Assembly (NCBI GenBank): GCA_017311315.1
Contig: CM029671.1
Location: 22,008,565 to 22,072,564, forward strand
Direction: 5' to 3'
Length of the DNA stretch: 64,000 nt
Origin: Dendrocalamus latiflorus
Lineage: Eukaryota; Streptophyta; Magnoliopsida; Poales; Poaceae
Of this stretch, positions 37,901 to 51,290 are shown piece after piece. A model generated the notes under the pieces. That model made no database searches. It saw only the letters and a program-made list of their open reading frames with translations, and had not been told where the DNA came from. The position numbers were made by a program, and so were the translations under genes. Position 1 is the stretch's first letter. Every line of letters starts with the position of its first letter.

Positions 37901-40900
37901 GGGATTAACCATACTGAAAAGAAGAGTTGGTATGGGAGAGGTATAACCATACTTAACAACAATAGATCCTTTTTAAACCGGGCGAGGCCACGAGCCACCC
38001 GAGTTTGTTGGTAAACAACATCTACTAGGTAGAGGCTATATAAAGAGATAAGCAGTGAAATAATCTTATTTTCTTTACTCAGTCATAAGGGTTAAGAGAT
38101 CTTGTGTGTAAAATTGGGCAACTCTACAGAATTAATTATAAATGGTATTCGAATACACCGTGCTTCCGAATAATGAAACTGTGTTTAATTGGTGATTCTA
38201 ACAGCGAAGCATAAATAGATTTGAAAATGTTGAAGTCTGGTAATCAAGTTTTGAAACCCCAATTCCTTAAGAAGTTATTGTTCTTTTGTGTTTAAAAATG
38301 TTTATAAATAAAATTGCATCCACCTAAAATGTTAAAACCCACATATCCTCAATCCTTAGAAACCCTGGCAAGAAGTTATATAGCATTTCTCCATGTGACT
38401 TGTTGAGTACGGTTGATTGTACTCAGTCTTACTTCATTTTCCACCGACACAAAGATCAGAAGAAGAAATGATGTTACAAGTTTTCGTGTTAAGGTTATGA
38501 CCGCATTCAAGCGTTCCTGTAGAAATTTTCTTTGGATCTCCTGAGTGTAAGTAAAATTTGGACTTAGATGCTCTTAGGCCTTAAAACTGCTAAAGTTGAC
38601 CGTTAGGTCTTATTTTATTCAAATTAACTTTTGAAATGCTTGTGAGCAGGTGTGATATTTCTTTTGTCCGTAACTGAACTCTTAGACTGTTACGGAAGGT
38701 AATAGCGTATTTATTTCTAAAAAAAGGGTTATAGAAATGACCAAAATATCCACGAGAGAAGGTTGGGATAAAATTCTTCAGGGACAAAGAACCGAAGAAT
38801 TACTGACGGGTGCCCGTCTATCACCTGGCTGGCGTTGACGGCCTGTGGTGTCACCTTGCACGGCAGAGGGCATGCACCACACGCAGCGCTGGAGACGCCG
38901 GGCCCGCCTCGTGCGGTCGTGCCTATAAAATTTTTTATTTCTTTACATTGTCTATAAAGATATAAAATTTTTTATTTAAAGTTTTTTAATTTTTTATTCA
39001 AAAAACTAACATCCGTTATAATACATTTACAGCTAAAAGCTAATAGCTAAAACTAAAACCTGAGACTTTTAAGCTGATTGGAGCGGCCCCCTAATTTGTT
39101 GCCACTGCAACAAAATCATAACGTTCAATATGATCTATAAAAAGTTGCATGCATGTTGCCGTTTCAAGACGCTATTTGTTCAGTGCATGTCTCGGGCGGA
39201 TCGATGTTCTCGTATGCTACCTTTGGTTAGCATGGGGGCATGTCTATGTCGATATATCTATTTGCGACTCATGGATGGATCTAGGTGGTGCCGTGTATGC
39301 ATCAACACATCCAAAATTAATGAAAATCATAGGGGAGCAAATATGCAGTGGTGGATTGTTTGGCATGGAAGCATATGGAGAGAGGTCGCAAGAGGAGAGA
39401 CAAGCGTTAGAGACAAAACTGTTGGGTCGTGACTTTTGTGAGATACCGAGATGGGCAGGTAGACTTAGCAACTAAAGCATAAAAAACCCACAGCTCACCT
39501 ATAACATATGCCCTAAGAGCATGTGGCGTCTAGGTAAATGCATATATGCTTATCGAACCATTGTGCATGCCGGCGCGGCTAGCTTGGTCGTGGCATCCGT
39601 GATCAATTTTTATTTGTAATGTGTACATCATTGAAGTTTTTTTTAGCTCCGCCACTTATATGCGTATCCAGTAGATTTTGACGTGAAGATTATAACATTT
39701 ACTTTTTGCTTGGTTGGATCGTGCCCAACGATGGATTTTTGTGGAAAAGTTCCTGTGATTCTCTGTCGTGTGGCGAGAGTGCTGACTGCGTAATCGACAA
39801 CGTGTGCAAGTGTGTACAGGTGTACCACCTGCATGCTGATGTGGCGTGCACAAAAGGCTTGATGGGTGTGTTCAAATTCATTGTTTGGGAGCAAAAATGA
39901 CTCGTGTTCATGTCTCTCCACACGCAACAGGTGAGGTTTCTTCGCTGATAATATTAGTTAATTAAAGTGAAAACTAATGTCAAAAGTTTGCCAAGTAAAG
40001 CAGAGGGTATAAAGGGAACTGAAAGTGGCATCAACGGAAAAGGCAACCAGTAGAGATTTTATTTTACTACCTGTAATGCGAATGCAATCCAATGAACGTA
40101 CGCATCATGAACGATTAGTGTGGTATGTTCAAGCTTATAGTATTTTTTTAGACCTATATAGGCTTTAGTATTATGGCAGTACAATATATTTCTTCTAAAA
40201 TATCAGTAGGACAGAAGCCCGGATAACTGGGCGAAAGTGAAATTTTACTACATTAGTTTAGCATGAACATTTTAGTGGCATGTACTTTCACCAAAACACT
40301 TGGTAAGCCCTCTTCCGTAGCGACGCGTGTCTCCCTAGCCTCCACAGGAGCACAAGACTTGCTCGATTCAACACATCACTTGTACATGCAAGCACATTTC
40401 AATATTTGATCAACCTTTTGACCGTCAAATATTTGTTCCAACACGAAATTCAGATTTAGATATGGCTAGACCACTTGTTCTTTAAGATTGCACAATTGAT
40501 CCACATACTTCATTTACACATGAAATTAAACAATGAGGCCGTCTCAAAAACAAAAGGGCCATGCAAGTAGGACAGGTAGCAAATGATGACATTTTGAAAC
40601 AGCTTTCAAGGAGTTATTCAGATTTTCCAAAATGTCACAAACACGTCTTAAAAAGATAAGAGCATTCGATCATAGTAAAAAACTTTCAAATACGCATATA
40701 ACAAATTCCAACTGAATTAGATATCAACACACACCACTTCTAGTCTAGCATATATACGTTCGTAGATATGCATATGTACAAACAAAAAGTTGCAAGAAAA
40801 AAACAAAGTGTTGGAAATATGCGCAATATCTTAATTCTAGATTTTATTGTGAGGCAAATTTCGCAAATAACCAGTGACATATAAATCAGTACTAACAACA

Positions 40901-41239
40901 GACAACACATTGTACTTCAAAATATATGCAAAAACAAAATTCAATCAGAGTCGATCGGTCACACGAACGACTTACAGTTAGGCCTGATGAAGAATATGAA
41001 GCAACACAGACTCAGTGCAGTGTAGAATATAGATAAAGCAACAAAGCAAGCGATCACGTAGATGTGCACTGCCTAGAAACCTTTATTGCCGACCTGTGCA
41101 GGTCTTCACGCCAGCAACAGCTCAGAGATACTGCTCCTCTCCTTCATGGTGCACACCAGAAAGAAGAGTTGACAAGATTCAGGCGGCGCAACACAATAGT
41201 ACAGATTTACAGAAGGAAGAAAAAGAAATGAAGAAGGTA
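34901..41239. other. Gene-poor intergenic region, mainly repeat-derived
   Basis: No protein domain was recognised. 35.1-35.4 kb is AT-rich with MITE character; a 19-bp duplication 'catacgatatgatctagac' occurs near 35,418-35,455. 35.5-38.5 kb has C-rich then AT-rich composition and resembles degenerate LTR-retroelement sequence, but no ends with a target duplication were found. 38.5-41.2 kb shows nothing recognisable. Confidence 0.4.
37840..37953. repeat. 38-bp tandem repeat x 3
   Basis: Units start at 37840, 37878 and 37916, each with GAAAAGAAGAGTTG, then a TATGGGA segment and TAACCATA. Slightly diverged copies; non-coding. Confidence 0.85.
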
Positions 41240-41776
41240 GTGATTAGTAGGGGTGGCAATTTCCCCTGTGGAAAATTTCCCCATTGGGGATGGGGCAGGA
41301 GCGATCTACCCTGAGGGGGAACAGTGATGGCCCCCTGCTAGGGTAGCGGGGCGGGGGGTGGTCCTTCCCCCGTGGGGCCCACGAGGACCTGGTAAAAATA
41401 AAAAATAGTTTTTTAATAATATATTATAGTTTTTTAATATGAGATATTATATTCTTTTCTTGTATGTTTGGACTAAAATTTGAATCTATATGTTAGAATA
41501 TATATTTTGAAGCTATATTTTGTAAAAAAAGTATGCATAAATAATTATAAATTAATAAACAAAATCAGATTATTATTTTAAAAATATTTACCTTATTTTT
41601 TAACCCCTGCGGTGATCAGATTCTGGGATCGAGGGCGAGGGGGCAGGGCTGCCCCCCCCCCCCCCCGCGAGAAGGCTAGCGGGGCTAGGGCCGAGGCGAA
41701 CTGGTAGGGATCAGGGCGGGGCTGTGGGCTCCTCCCCCGGGAACCCCCCGGCCCTGTTTCCACCCGTAGTGATTAG
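41240..41776. mobile_element. 521-bp hAT MITE with 8-bp target duplication
   Basis: The element 41248-41768 begins TAGGGGTGGCAA and ends TTTCCACCCGTA (inverted, imperfect). It is flanked by identical octamers GTGATTAG (41240-41247 and 41769-41776). GC-rich ends surround an AT-rich core, with a 16-base C run near 41,652. No coding capacity. Confidence 0.85.
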
Positions 41777-43679
41777 GCACACAGCTCTAGATGTCTCTAG
41801 GCATATATATAGATGTAGACTGTTAATTGACATAATTAATCAAGTAATTAGTCATTTATCCACTGGTAATTACCTATCATCAATACCCAATATAATAAAG
41901 CCTAAAATTCAAACTTTCGAATCTAATTCAAACAGAGAGGGATTCATGGTTCGGCAAAAATAAGGTGAACTTGATTTGCCAAGTGACCACATCACGGCGT
42001 GGTCAAATGTCATCAGATTTATCACACGAAAATACGTCAATACACGCTCACGTGGTTAGCCAAAGTTCTCTCATGTTATGTGTAATAAGAATCCCACCTT
42101 ATATATTGGTCTTCTCCACTTTACTTAAGCTATATGGTAATAAATAATGTTAGTTTTGAAATTATAGAAAATAGGTTTCACACTCGTGTGGACCTAATTA
42201 CTAACACAAATAGTGTAGCTTAAGATACAGATGTAGCTCAGGAGGAGACTGCGAGACACCGGATATATATCTCGTCCACTCCATCAAACGCGCAACTAAT
42301 TAAAACAGTCAAATCATATGGAATACTTGCTTGTAGTTAATAGTGGTGTTAGATTAATTAACTTCGTTGTCCAACCAGAAACCTGGACCGCCACTCCCTA
42401 ATCTAGTTTAGCCTAGATCTCCCAACTAATTAACACTCAACTTAGTTTAAACAAGTGGCTTAGATCTTATTTATATTGGCTTTCAAAAGCTGTTTTTCTA
42501 TAGTTGAATAGTTTTTCTACAGTACCTAGTTTTCAAAAGAATTGTTTTTAAGGTGTGTCTACTAGTCGATTGTACTACACACTGTATCGATTTCATTTAT
42601 ATTGGCCAAAATCGCATATGAGTATCTCTCTCTTTACAAGTTGTTACTATTTATAAGCTACTGGGTAAAGTCAAAACCCAAAGCCAATATAAACGGCCAT
42701 TTAAGTCCAAATTAGGCAAAACAAGTATGCTAGTTGCTCCACTAACGGTACGGATTCACACACCTAGATTATGGCTGGGTTCTTTTGGGATAATGGCTTA
42801 AATATTTAAATTCTGGCTATTCGTGAGAGGCAGTACATAGAGAAAAATAGTCGTATACAATTTTGATCGGTACAGTTGAACTTAGTACACTTTTTACTAA
42901 AATTTTTCTATTAACCCCGCTTTGAAAAAATGTACCATTTAAAAACTAATTACGGTAGACAGGATAAATATAAACAAATTTTAAACCCAAAAGAACTTGG
43001 GCATCATATTTTTGCAAAGGCACTTTAGGAGTCCATCACCAATGTGAACGTCATGATATACATTTCATGAAAACAGCCTTACATCTAATTGAACTGTGCA
43101 TCTTTTGACTACAGTTGGGTAACTTCCTTCTCAATTAAGGTGTATATTCTTTACAATTAAAACGTTGTCCTATCATCGTTTCAGTACTTCTTGCATTTCC
43201 TATATGTGCTGGCCTCTAAAAGAAATTTGTAAATGGGCATATATTACCCAGAGACCTAGATCTTTTGCACATAAATTTCTCTCTTTTTGTGTTAGAAAAT
43301 GTTGCAGAAAATTTATTTTCGCAGCTAGATATTTTAGATCAAAATTCAGACCAAAATTTTGAAATAAACATTTAATTACACTACAAACGTGGATCAAGTT
43401 GAGTTGTGATCTGGCCTTGAATAAAAAAACGACAACGAAAGTTAAATGTAAGTAACTATCTCAAAATCTTATTTCACAAGACAAATTTGATGAGCTCAAT
43501 TGTACGTGCCGAACCCAACAAATTTTGACGAAAATTAACCGACAGATTAGATTAGACGACGTAATTAAGGACGGCGCCCAGTGACTAATGTGAGAGCACA
43601 CGTGTGAAGCATCAACAGCAAGCAAATAGCTATGCGTGCGGACGCATCCAACCTGCCGGAGCACAAATTTGCCTGTCTA
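41777..43679. other. Intergenic with one MITE-like pair
   Basis: No gene. 42,774-43,001 is bounded by GGGTTCTTTTGGG and its inverted partner CCCAAAAGAACTTGGG and is probably a small MITE; a target duplication is not clear. Confidence 0.45.
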
Positions 43680-44176
43680 GTACATGTTAGAATGATCTCA
43701 GGGGATTTGGCCCAACGGCCAAACCCCCCTTGCTCGCGCCCTGATCGGGGGCGCCCAGCCCATTATGGCTGGTGGGCCCCTGTCGCCAGCGCCATATAAA
43801 GAGGTGGGGGCCGGGGCGGCACGCAACACGAGGTTCACCGTGCCGCCGCCAGACCCACCGACAAACCCTAATCCGACCTAAGAGGGGGCGCTGTAGCGAC
43901 GGGAAGACCATCGGCTCCTCTGCTTCTTCCCAGATCGCCGCCGCCCGGGACACGCCGGCTGCCAGGGAGACGCCGATCCTCTTCCCCGACCGTCGCTGCC
44001 CGTGCGCAGAGCTTCACCGACGTACCCGCGATGGCTAACCCTTCCTCCTCCACATCCGACGGTTAGTACCTCTCTCTCTCCCTCTCGGATTACCTCAAGA
44101 ACACAAACCCTAGAGTAAAGAATCACCCCGCTAGATCTACCCTAGGAGGTCCTAAAGAAACTAATCTAACAGTACA
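43680..44176 (+). mobile_element. Solo Copia-type LTR (487 bp) with GTACA target duplication
   Basis: The LTR 43685-44171 starts TGTTAGAATG and ends AATCTAACA, so the termini TGTTAGA/TCTAACA are perfect inverted repeats. Both flanks are GTACA (43680-43684 and 44172-44176). A TATA box (catataaa, 43,793-43,800) lies in the plus direction. Sequence character resembles rice Hopscotch-type Copia LTRs, from memory. No second LTR or internal region. Confidence 0.9.
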
Positions 44177-47004
44177 TGGATCGCAATTGTTAGAGGAGAA
44201 TAAAAAATGCATATGTCAATCCAGTGATTTATATCATACTCTCCTGTAACTTCCGCTCTCTTTCCCCACTCTAATCCACTCATTGTTAGTACACCAATAG
44301 ATACACTGATACATACACATAGCGTATATAATTAGCCTACCAAGGTAGCTAGATATATTTTTAACACTATGCGCGCGTAAGATAAACTAGCTAGCTAGAT
44401 CCGGTAGTAACTTTTAATAGTGCATCCATGTCTCTTGCCATGGAGACACCAGCCAAATTTCATGCGCTACCGATCAAATGTAGCCATTTCAAGCTAACAC
44501 CTTCCCGAATTAAGTAACATCGATCACCAATACACCACGTAACACAAATTTCTATTGTCCTAATGCTCCGTTTAGGGGCGCCTAACGTGGCGCGTGGCTA
44601 GCATTCCATGACGTATCCCTTGCCCAGAAACGGAGCATGCTTGCATCGCCCATTTATAATCGCCTCCAACAATCTAATCGTCACCAACAATCTAATGAGC
44701 GTCACGGCGTCCTCTACGCCGCGAGTATATGCCTGCCCCTGATCCACGCATAGTTAATTCGCGGTTCGGTGATCCGCGAGATCTCCATGAGGTCACCGGT
44801 CTCGCCTGCTTCATCCTAACATTGACGTTTAACGTATTCAATTATACAAATCCTGTGTGTTTATACGCTCGATTAAATTATGTTTCTGCCTTGGGTTTGT
44901 TTAGAGGGAAAAGGTACCATGAACGGTCTGAAAGTTTGGGTGTAGCTAGGCATCGTGACTCGCCAAGTCAAAGTTGTGTTGTGTCCCGCAAATGCGAATC
45001 GTCTATTAGCTAGATACTATAGAGTAATGTAGAGCTAGCGACGAAGGCAACTCTGCCTTTGCCGTAGTCGTAACACTTGTAATCGCCTTTTTTTAGGGTT
45101 AACACTTGTGCGATAGTCGATCAGAATTGCCACATTAATGGATTGAAGTCACATGCGATTACGATGAGATCAACGAAGGTAAAATAGTGAACAACAGAAC
45201 AAGTACACAAAAGATCGATCTCTAGCATGCATGCATAGTTTAGTTTATCTGCAACTTCGACGCTGCTGGAACATTCATCTCTGGTGATTAGGCCTTACTG
45301 AGTTTAGTTAAATGTCATAGCTGTGACGATCTCTTATACTCTTTTTTTTGGGTATTTGTGACTATTATATTGTTCAAGTGGCTTGGAATATGCATGGGGT
45401 TCGAGGTAAGTACGTGCGTGGATGAGGTGTCTAGTTAGCACCAACGAACTTTCAACACACAAGCTGTTTCCTGAGCTTTAGTTGCATCACACACTCCATA
45501 AAATTAAACAATATTCAGATTTGGAACTGGGATGAGGCACCTGTGGTTGTGTGCGGTTGTGACGTGGATCGCCTCCGCGCGCCTATAGTTAGCGCGAGTA
45601 GATGGCGGGAAAGCATTTGCTTGTTACCTCATGCATGGCCCATGCATACATGAGAGCATATACTTGCTCCCTGTATTTGTTTATGTGCATGGCCTGAAAA
45701 CGGCAGGAACATCTTCTGCGGGCATATCTTAGGCGGCATTATTGCCATCTGGATGATGAAGTCGGTGGCGCAGACAGCACACTTGGTTCCATGCCTTGAC
45801 CATCTAGCTTCAGAAGCTTCCCGAGCTCTCGGACAAGAAAGGCAGAATAAATGTTCAAATGTGCGACTGAAAATGTGCTGAGGAGAGCGCCTTATTAAAT
45901 AATTATGAATTGTTCAGGAGCATTTGACATCTGTTTTCAGACGTTCATACGTTGGTTTGGTCGTTCTGAGAATGCTCAAGAATATTGCTCAGCTCAATGG
46001 TTGGAACTACTTGTTGTAAAGGATATATGTTGCATGTCTGAGTTCTCACTAAAGCGCCTAAATTAAGTTGATTTCCCTGTGTTCAGTGATGTTTCAGTCG
46101 CCAAGCTCGATTTGTAAAAGACAGAAGAAAAAACTTACTCTGAAAACTGAGTTGCAGATAAGTACATATATTTTCAGCATCTGCTATACATAATTTCTGG
46201 GGGAAGAATGGAAGCTCTGAACTGTTCAATGCATTTGCTACAATGTCTGAATTCCATTTATTGGCCGACTTGTACATCCAATACATGTGATTTCCGTTCG
46301 TCAAGCAGGCAAGGTTTGCCGAAATCGTTGACTCTGAGAACATGGTCGATTCCTGCAACAAGCGACAGATACTCGGCAGCGTTTCAGATTTCGTGCCTGA
46401 CGAATTTTCACCATGCTTGCTACATAACATAATTGTTTCGACTTTTCGTACAAGCAGAAAAAAAAAACATCTGATTAGTAGCCCATCTTATGCCTGATAA
46501 AGTCAACATAGATTACAACAAGAAGCCAACAAGAAGTCATCTACTGAATTCGCAGCAGGCAGACGTGTCACTGGAGAACGAAATGTTCAGACCATACAGC
46601 AGCAGTAAAGTTCGCCCTTATGATGGATTTTGTTATGCTAATCACGCTTAGGACCTGCCAATTATGCATTAGGAGCTGCAGGTCGTTATCCTGTGATGGA
46701 GCCAGAGCTGCAATCTTTCGGGCGTCTTTTTCTTCGGTTTGAATTGGTGGCCAAACATCTTGCATGGCGCAGCGCTGTCAGATTGGTCCAAGATTTCTCC
46801 CCGTTGCAAGCTTGCTTCAGGTGCGCGTGGACGTTATACGACCATGCAAACTTCAGGATTATCTAACAGATTCACACATTGCGATGGCAAAAAGATTATA
46901 GAACTTTGCAAGCATAGGTTACCACGACGACTTACAAGACGAGCATCACGTTTGGCACGTATATAGCTCCTGAACGAAGCTGCTTAAGAAGTTCACGTGC
47001 TATT
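44177..47004. other. Intergenic, nothing firmly recognised
   Basis: AT-rich sequence. A minus-strand stretch at 46,261-46,430 can be read in two frames, one giving AAEYLSLVAGIDHVLR; it is short, ends in a stop and has no secure family. The rest shows no coherent coding signal. Confidence 0.4.
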
Positions 47005-47157
47005 TTTTCAAAGGGAACAGTGCCATTTTATTCATGTATATCTGTTGGTACTCACTTTTCAAAGGGAACAATGCCATTTTATTCATGTATATCTGTTGGT
47101 ACTCATTTTTCAAAGGAAACAGTGTCATTTTATTCATGTATATCTGTTCTGGTAATG
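47005..47157. repeat. 51-bp tandem repeat x 3
   Basis: Units start at 47005, 47056 and 47107, each with TTTTCAAAGG, then CATTTTATTCATGTATATCT. It lies ~130 bp downstream of the HAL2-like stop codon, so it may fall within that gene's 3' UTR. Confidence 0.9.
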
Positions 47158-47286
47158 ACATGGAAAGTTATCTGAATAAGTCTGCGGTTTCTCTCCCAAA
47201 TGTGAGATCGAATACAATTTGATGGTCGACGAGGTAAAATGTTACAAAAAAAATGTGTTGGTGTGTGGAGCTATGCGACATTGCAA

Positions 47287-50200
47287 CTATTTGTAATTTG
47301 CTGACATCATTTCGACAAGCTTGTCATGCAGAGCACCGTTTGTCACGAGAACACCACCCGAAGGGTAGATGATTCTGCGCCCCGTTAGATCAGCTGCAAG
47401 ATCCAACGGTTTACCACTCCAGTCACTGATCTGTCAGTTTCAACAAGTTACAAAATCACCATGGTTATAATGGCAAATTGATGGAAAAAACGAACATTTC
47501 GTGGAGTCTTGTCTTGGTAATCGAGGTATATACCTGACCTCCAGCTTCTTGCACACAAATTACTCCAACAGCATGATCCCAAGCCTATGTAAACAGCAGG
47601 AAAAGAAAGGATCAGTGCAAACTGAGTCAACAAGTTGTTTAACTGGTTATGCGGTACGAGGGGAATTGCAAGCAAGTGGGCACCTTGATTAGAGTTTTCA
47701 CCCGTGCTCGTTGGACAAAAACTGAGGCTCTCCCAGAAGCTACCATTAGATATTTGCACAAGCTACAAAACAGCAACAATAAGAGCACATCACGATCACT
47801 CATGCGCCGACCAATTGGTAATCATCTAAGAGTCACTATCAACCTACGTCAGATATTTTTGTAGGCAAGCTTCTCAAAGTAATATGACAACAAGACAGCA
47901 CAAGAAAGCAAAAGGATATTTCTCATTTTCGATTATGCCGACAAACCCGTAGTAAACAACAAACCATAGTATACATTGACAACTTGTTAGGATTGGGAGA
48001 AAATCTGTCAGTACCTGAAATGCCATTTGCTGATTCGTTAGCACAATGTTTAAACTGGTTACGAATGTAGACACGCATGCATACATTAGTGTATTGGTAA
48101 AAAGGAAAGTGTAACAAACCTGCCGCAGCAAGCAGATAGGAGAAGAATTTTATTCTCATCTCTAGGATCAGATTCATTCATCGTTGAGCCGAAGAGAACA
48201 GATAATGGTATCATATTCCAAGTTTGGCTATCAGGAATGCAGAAGCGTGCCATATGTATAACTGAACAGGGATCAACAAAGCATCTCTTCCAAACATCCT
48301 GTGCTGTTGTGAACTGGCCAATCTCAACAGACAGGTGCCTAGACCAGGTACCACAGCCTACATGAGACACCATAAGGATGCCATGGCCAGGACAGGCAGC
48401 AGGACTCTTGTCTTTCTTGCTAGCTATGGTACCGTCGGTCCAATTTGGACATCCCATCACTCCTACTGCTACCTTTCCATTAACCACAAGAGCCAAACCC
48501 ACCTTAAGAAAAAGGAGAAAGCTTCATATCAGAATAAAAAGAGTAAGAAAACGAAGTGATCAAGATCTAATGCTCAGAAATTACTGAGGAAGCCTGACTT
48601 GGCAAATCCATATTGAACAGAGACCACATAAGAGCAAACAAACTTGGTATTCAGACATGCAAATTTGTTAAAGTTGGTATTACCAAAGATGACACGTCCA
48701 AAAGAAAGTATACACATACATTCTTAACCTCAGTTAATCAATGATGATATTACAATGTTGTATATGATTTGTTTCAATGAAGGACTATCTAAAAACCCTC
48801 AAGCCACAAACCATAATGTGCAACGGACCTCATAATGTTGATTATGGCTTTTGAAGCATGCATCTGGATCACTTATGCTACAGGTAGTAACCGACGGTAG
48901 TCCTGACACAAGCTACACATATAATATAGTGTCCAATACAGATAATCCTCAAAAAGTGAACATGGATGACAGAATTGTGGCTACCAAGATACTCAGGAGT
49001 CCATGTTTGTTCAATGAGAATCATTTTTTGTGCATGTAGAAATATGCTGCATATAACAAAGGTGTATGCTTGTGCAGTTTTATACATTCTTTAGCAATGG
49101 CTGTATTAAACATTTCAATGGTGACGTGATCAACAATATCCAATAATGAGCCTTCCAAGGAAATTATAGGGAGCCATACCACATACATAGCGTCATCTCC
49201 TTTCAAGAAACCCTTAGTGCCATCAATTGGATCAAGTACCTTCAAAACCACAGCATCATCTTTACTCAGTGGAACCAACTTTTGCAGATCTGGACGTATG
49301 ATTAATGAAACTTGGCAGCTTACCCAATAAGTAGCAGGATTTGAATCAAAGAAGACAGCATCCTTGCCTCCTCTATCAATAGCTCTCAACACATCATCAT
49401 GAGTTAAAGGTGAATCATTGTTATTCACTTTGTCCGCGACAGCACTTGAAATTGACTCAACAAGTACATTACTACTGTTATCATCAGTACTAGTCAACCT
49501 TAGAAATGCTGAGTCCTCTTCTGCCACCAGAGGTATTGATGGGAACAATTGCTGGAGCTCTTCCCATAGCACCGGGGTAAAAGACGGCATCAGACAAAGG
49601 TGCAAAGTGCATATGATAGGCTGAACTGAGTAACTGCACTATGAATTACCGAGGCTAATAAGGGCCTGCACTCCAAAATCGGCAATTGTTACAGGACTTT
49701 GGTCATTCTTTTCAAGAATCCTCTTGTCACCTGAAAGCAGTAAGCTCTTCACCTGTCAAAGCATACAATTCAACAAGCAAAATGCAGCTCAGGTCATCGA
49801 ATAGATTTTTAGTGAGATGTCAGGCAAACATTTAAATTTATTACATCATAACTGGATGATTAGTTGATAACTCACAAAGTTTACATTTGGACTAAGTACA
49901 GTCTATTGCTGCTAAAGCCTCTGGTGTTTAGCTATACTTATGCTCTCTTTCAGTAATCTCACCAAACCTGACTAGACCAAAATTGGTTTTTGCCAATTTG
50001 AACATAAACTAAGACCTGATCCACAAGAATAATTCGATAAAGAGTATATTGCATTCATTGTACCTTTTTTCTTATGTTTTTCTAAAGTAATCCTGTAATT
50101 GAATTCTTGTTATGGACATGGTTTGGATTTCCTGTCCCAGGCATACATGTTATATTTTGCAATGAACTTTGGCCTATTTTGACTAATGGAAAATTGAATG

Positions 50201-51290
50201 ACGAAAATGCTCTATGTATGAATATTATTTTTCAAACCTTTAATAAACCCAAATAATACTAAGCAGGCTATCATCCTTTTACTCTCTTTTGGTTAAAGTT
50301 GACTAATTATGGAGTTGCAATGGGGATCACATACTCACATGGTAAACACAAACCACAAGTGTGTTTTAGACAAGAGCTTTAACTTATTGGATGGCTTTAC
50401 CAAAGCTACCGAGTACATGAAAATTAATGCAATTGGGTTTCAATTAAATGCAGATTCTGGGAGTTTAACACAATTCTGGGAGTTTAACACACTGCTTCAA
50501 GATATCGGTAGCTCACTCTGAAAACTCTGAAATATAATGTTTTCCTGTGGCAAACTTTACCGCCCAGAGAGAGCAACCTTTACACACAGTAAGTTTCACG
50601 CTTTATCAAAGCTTCTGCATGTTGGCATTGTGGTGGATTGACACACTGGTGCTCCACGGAGCTCTTAACTCTTTCTTCAAAAGAAAATTCAACACAGTAT
50701 TTATTTGAAAGAGCAAAATTTATGCAAATTAGTTGATCATTTCAAAAATCTCTGAATCAATTGTATTGCCAAGAACCTAAATTTGGAACGGCCAAAGTCC
50801 CCCACAAAACAAGACTCGGGTTTTACATCAAGAGCATCATTTTACATTACTACATAATAACATTGCATGATGCCACCGAACGGCAATTAATCCCGCGCAA
50901 AAATCTAAAAAGCCTCCAATTTATCCAAACGAGCAAATCAAGAGGAGGGGGGATGAGGTCAACTCACGTCCACGCAGAGGCGGCAGGCGCGCTCGACGGC
51001 GGCAGCGGCGGCGGCGAGCTCGCGGTGGTGGGAAGCGCGCTCCGGCGGGAAGGGGAGTCCGTAAGCCTCTGCCGCGGCCGCCGACGCCGAGGCTGCCGCC
51101 CTGTCAAAGAACAAGAACGGATGAGCCAGTGAGGCGGCGGCGGCTGTCAGAACTCACGTCCGGACTCTGGAGGCTTGCGAGGTCACCTTACGGAGAGACG
51201 GGAGGGAGGAGGCGTCGGCGGGGGGAACAGCCGGCAGCGGCGGCCGACGAGGAGGCGGTGCGGCGGAAGCGAGAGGTGGAGGAGCGGCAT
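47287..51290 (-). CDS. HAL2-like PAP phosphatase (inositol monophosphatase family), probably plastid-targeted
   Basis: Nine exons: 51290-51187, 51100-50968, 49752-49650, 49559-49324, 49239-49180, 48502-48120, 47762-47684, 47584-47534 and 47430-47287. Every junction is GT-AG and every phase closes, giving 430 residues. The Li-sensitive phosphatase motifs are present: LVAEED (124-129), DPIDGTKGF (195-203, metal-binding Asp residues) and WDHAVG (368-373). Family members (yeast Hal2, plant SAL1/AHL) dephosphorylate 3'-phosphoadenosine 5'-phosphate, and some also inositol phosphates. The first ~35 residues (MPLLHLSLPPHRLLVGRRCR then Pro/Ser/Arg-rich) look like a plastid or mitochondrial transit peptide ending near VRAAAS, but the first exon is inferred from an ATG and an AAG/GTGACC donor rather than from homology. 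A 1.2 kb intron separates exons 2 and 3. No disabling change was seen. Confidence 0.92.

Noticed and set aside
37840..37953. Tandem units considered as a CRISPR-like array (also those at 47.0, 60.0 and 1.2 kb)
   Set aside because: Units are directly adjacent without unique spacers, and the genome is a plant nuclear genome.
35460..38500. Possible LTR retroelement
   Set aside because: Composition looks right, but no TG...CA ends with matching duplications and no gag-pol motif were found.
43772..44126. Frames in the solo Copia LTR
   Set aside because: They lie within LTR leader sequence between a TATA box and the LTR end; no protein domain.
46083..46430. 115-codon minus-strand frame, alternative reading AAEYLSLVAGIDHVLR
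   Set aside because: Two frames are equally open over part of it; possible retroelement RNase H or chance. Not enough to name.
49240..49323. Continuous frame through the HAL2-like intron 4 (adds an SCQVSLII-type insertion)
   Set aside because: The 84-bp segment is a multiple of three with no stop, but it has GTAAGC...AAG splice ends and separates ATYW from VLDPIDGTKG, which are contiguous in the family. It is an intron.
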